DNA of 64,000 nucleotides, from contig JACCQO010000015.1 in the NCBI GenBank assembly GCA_015709205.1, positions 18,595 to 82,594 of the forward strand. Reading direction: 5' to 3'. Numbering within the stretch: the first letter of the stretch is position 1; each line of letters begins with the position of its first letter. The translations under genes and the position numbers were made by a program. Positions 63,684 through 64,000 of the stretch are shown here, in pieces. The notes beneath the pieces are model-generated. The model was given only the letters and a program-made list of their open reading frames with translations, did no database searches and was not told the origin of the DNA. The DNA is from Desulfovibrionaceae bacterium (GTDB lineage: Bacteria > Desulfobacterota > Desulfovibrionia > Desulfovibrionales > Desulfovibrionaceae).

Positions 63684-64000
63684 CCCCGTCGCCCACCGCC
63701 CCCGCGCGCCCTTTCCTTCCGCAGCCTCCCCCGCCGCCGGCCTCCCGAGGCGGAGAAGGACTGGAGAGGTTTTGGAAGGCCGCGCGTCCTCACCCATCCA
63801 GCGCCTGTTCCCGCCCGGGCTCCTGCAACGGAGCCCGCGCCCGAAACCGTTTCTCCCTCTTTTCCCGGCGCCTCGCTCGCCGTCCCCGCGCTTTCATTCA
63901 CCCACCGCCTTCCCCCCATCAAAACGTTTCGGGGGATGATGGTGGGGGTGGAGAGGGGGCCCGGGGGAGGGGCGGGGGGGGGAGGGGGGCCCCCGGGGCG
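63684..64000. other. Region after hypC; G-run-rich end of window
   Basis: No gene is supported. The last 70 bases (about 63931-64000) are an unusual G/C homopolymer-rich tract with many G-runs of four or more and GGGGGGCCCCCGGGGC at the very end. A hairpin is possible with CCCCCCATC (63913-63921) and GATGGTGGGGG (63937-63947), acting as terminator for hypC, but sequence quality here is open to doubt. Confidence 0.4.

Overview
The window reads as a chromosomal segment of a GC-rich Gram-negative anaerobe, most likely a Desulfovibrio-like sulfate reducer (Desulfovibrionaceae). This placement is an inference from gene content. The signs are a Tat-exported periplasmic [NiFe] hydrogenase with its own protease and HypC, rubredoxin, an LL-diaminopimelate aminotransferase with LysA, molbindin, a YedF-type protein, and LapAB/MsbA envelope genes. 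No phage, insertion sequence, CRISPR array or plasmid function was recognised. Almost everything is dense housekeeping coding sequence, often with 4-nt ATGA overlaps.

Layout. 0-5.5 kb: the tail of a PilZ-like gene, a 30-bp tandem repeat, then leftward rarA, rsmE, gcvT and a large unknown gene. 5.9-11.7 kb: rightward GAF protein-mreB, inositol monophosphatase, a leftward Nudix protein, then rimI-tpiA-secG-tRNA-Leu(GAG). 11.9-18.4 kb: a signalling block with two PAS-rich hybrid histidine kinases, a single-domain response regulator and an unannotated 51-aa rubredoxin with an altered iron site. 18.4-29.9 kb: a leftward run of xerD, a DHH-CBS-tRNA nucleotidyltransferase fusion, a LOG-like gene, HIT, lapA, lapB, mutS, a lipoprotein and lysA. 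30.2-32.5 kb: dapL, folK (no normal start codon) and a YHS-domain membrane protein. 32.6-36.3 kb: molbindin, a 1.6-kb gene-poor stretch with repeats, an AlkC-like HEAT protein and a LysE exporter. 36.7-42.8 kb: a CHASE2 adenylate cyclase and the envelope operon msbA-DUF374-lpxL-like, headed by an unusual duplicated leader. 43.1-57 kb: yedF, an rRNA pseudouridine synthase, DUF3108, cysS, a BepA-like protease, PPC and macro-domain proteins, hslV, ispE, tRNA-Gln(UUG), prs, rplY, pth, carD and rho. 57.5-59 kb: a TonB-like N-terminus fused to a hydrolase fold that lacks its nucleophile. 59.9-63.7 kb: hynB-hynA, a terminator, hynC and hypC.

How the genes fit together: dapL and lysA are two steps of the aminotransferase route to lysine. 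msbA, the two acyltransferase-like genes, lapAB and bepA serve the outer membrane. rimI, rsmE, rplY, pth, cysS and the pseudouridine synthase serve translation. hynBA-hynC-hypC form a hydrogenase and maturation unit. I did not find a clear new multi-gene system. The most unusual items are the msbA leader with two competing pairing arms and a 9-codon upstream ORF, the folK gene without a canonical start, the CX1C rubredoxin inside a two-component cluster, and the TonB-like/pseudo-hydrolase fusion.
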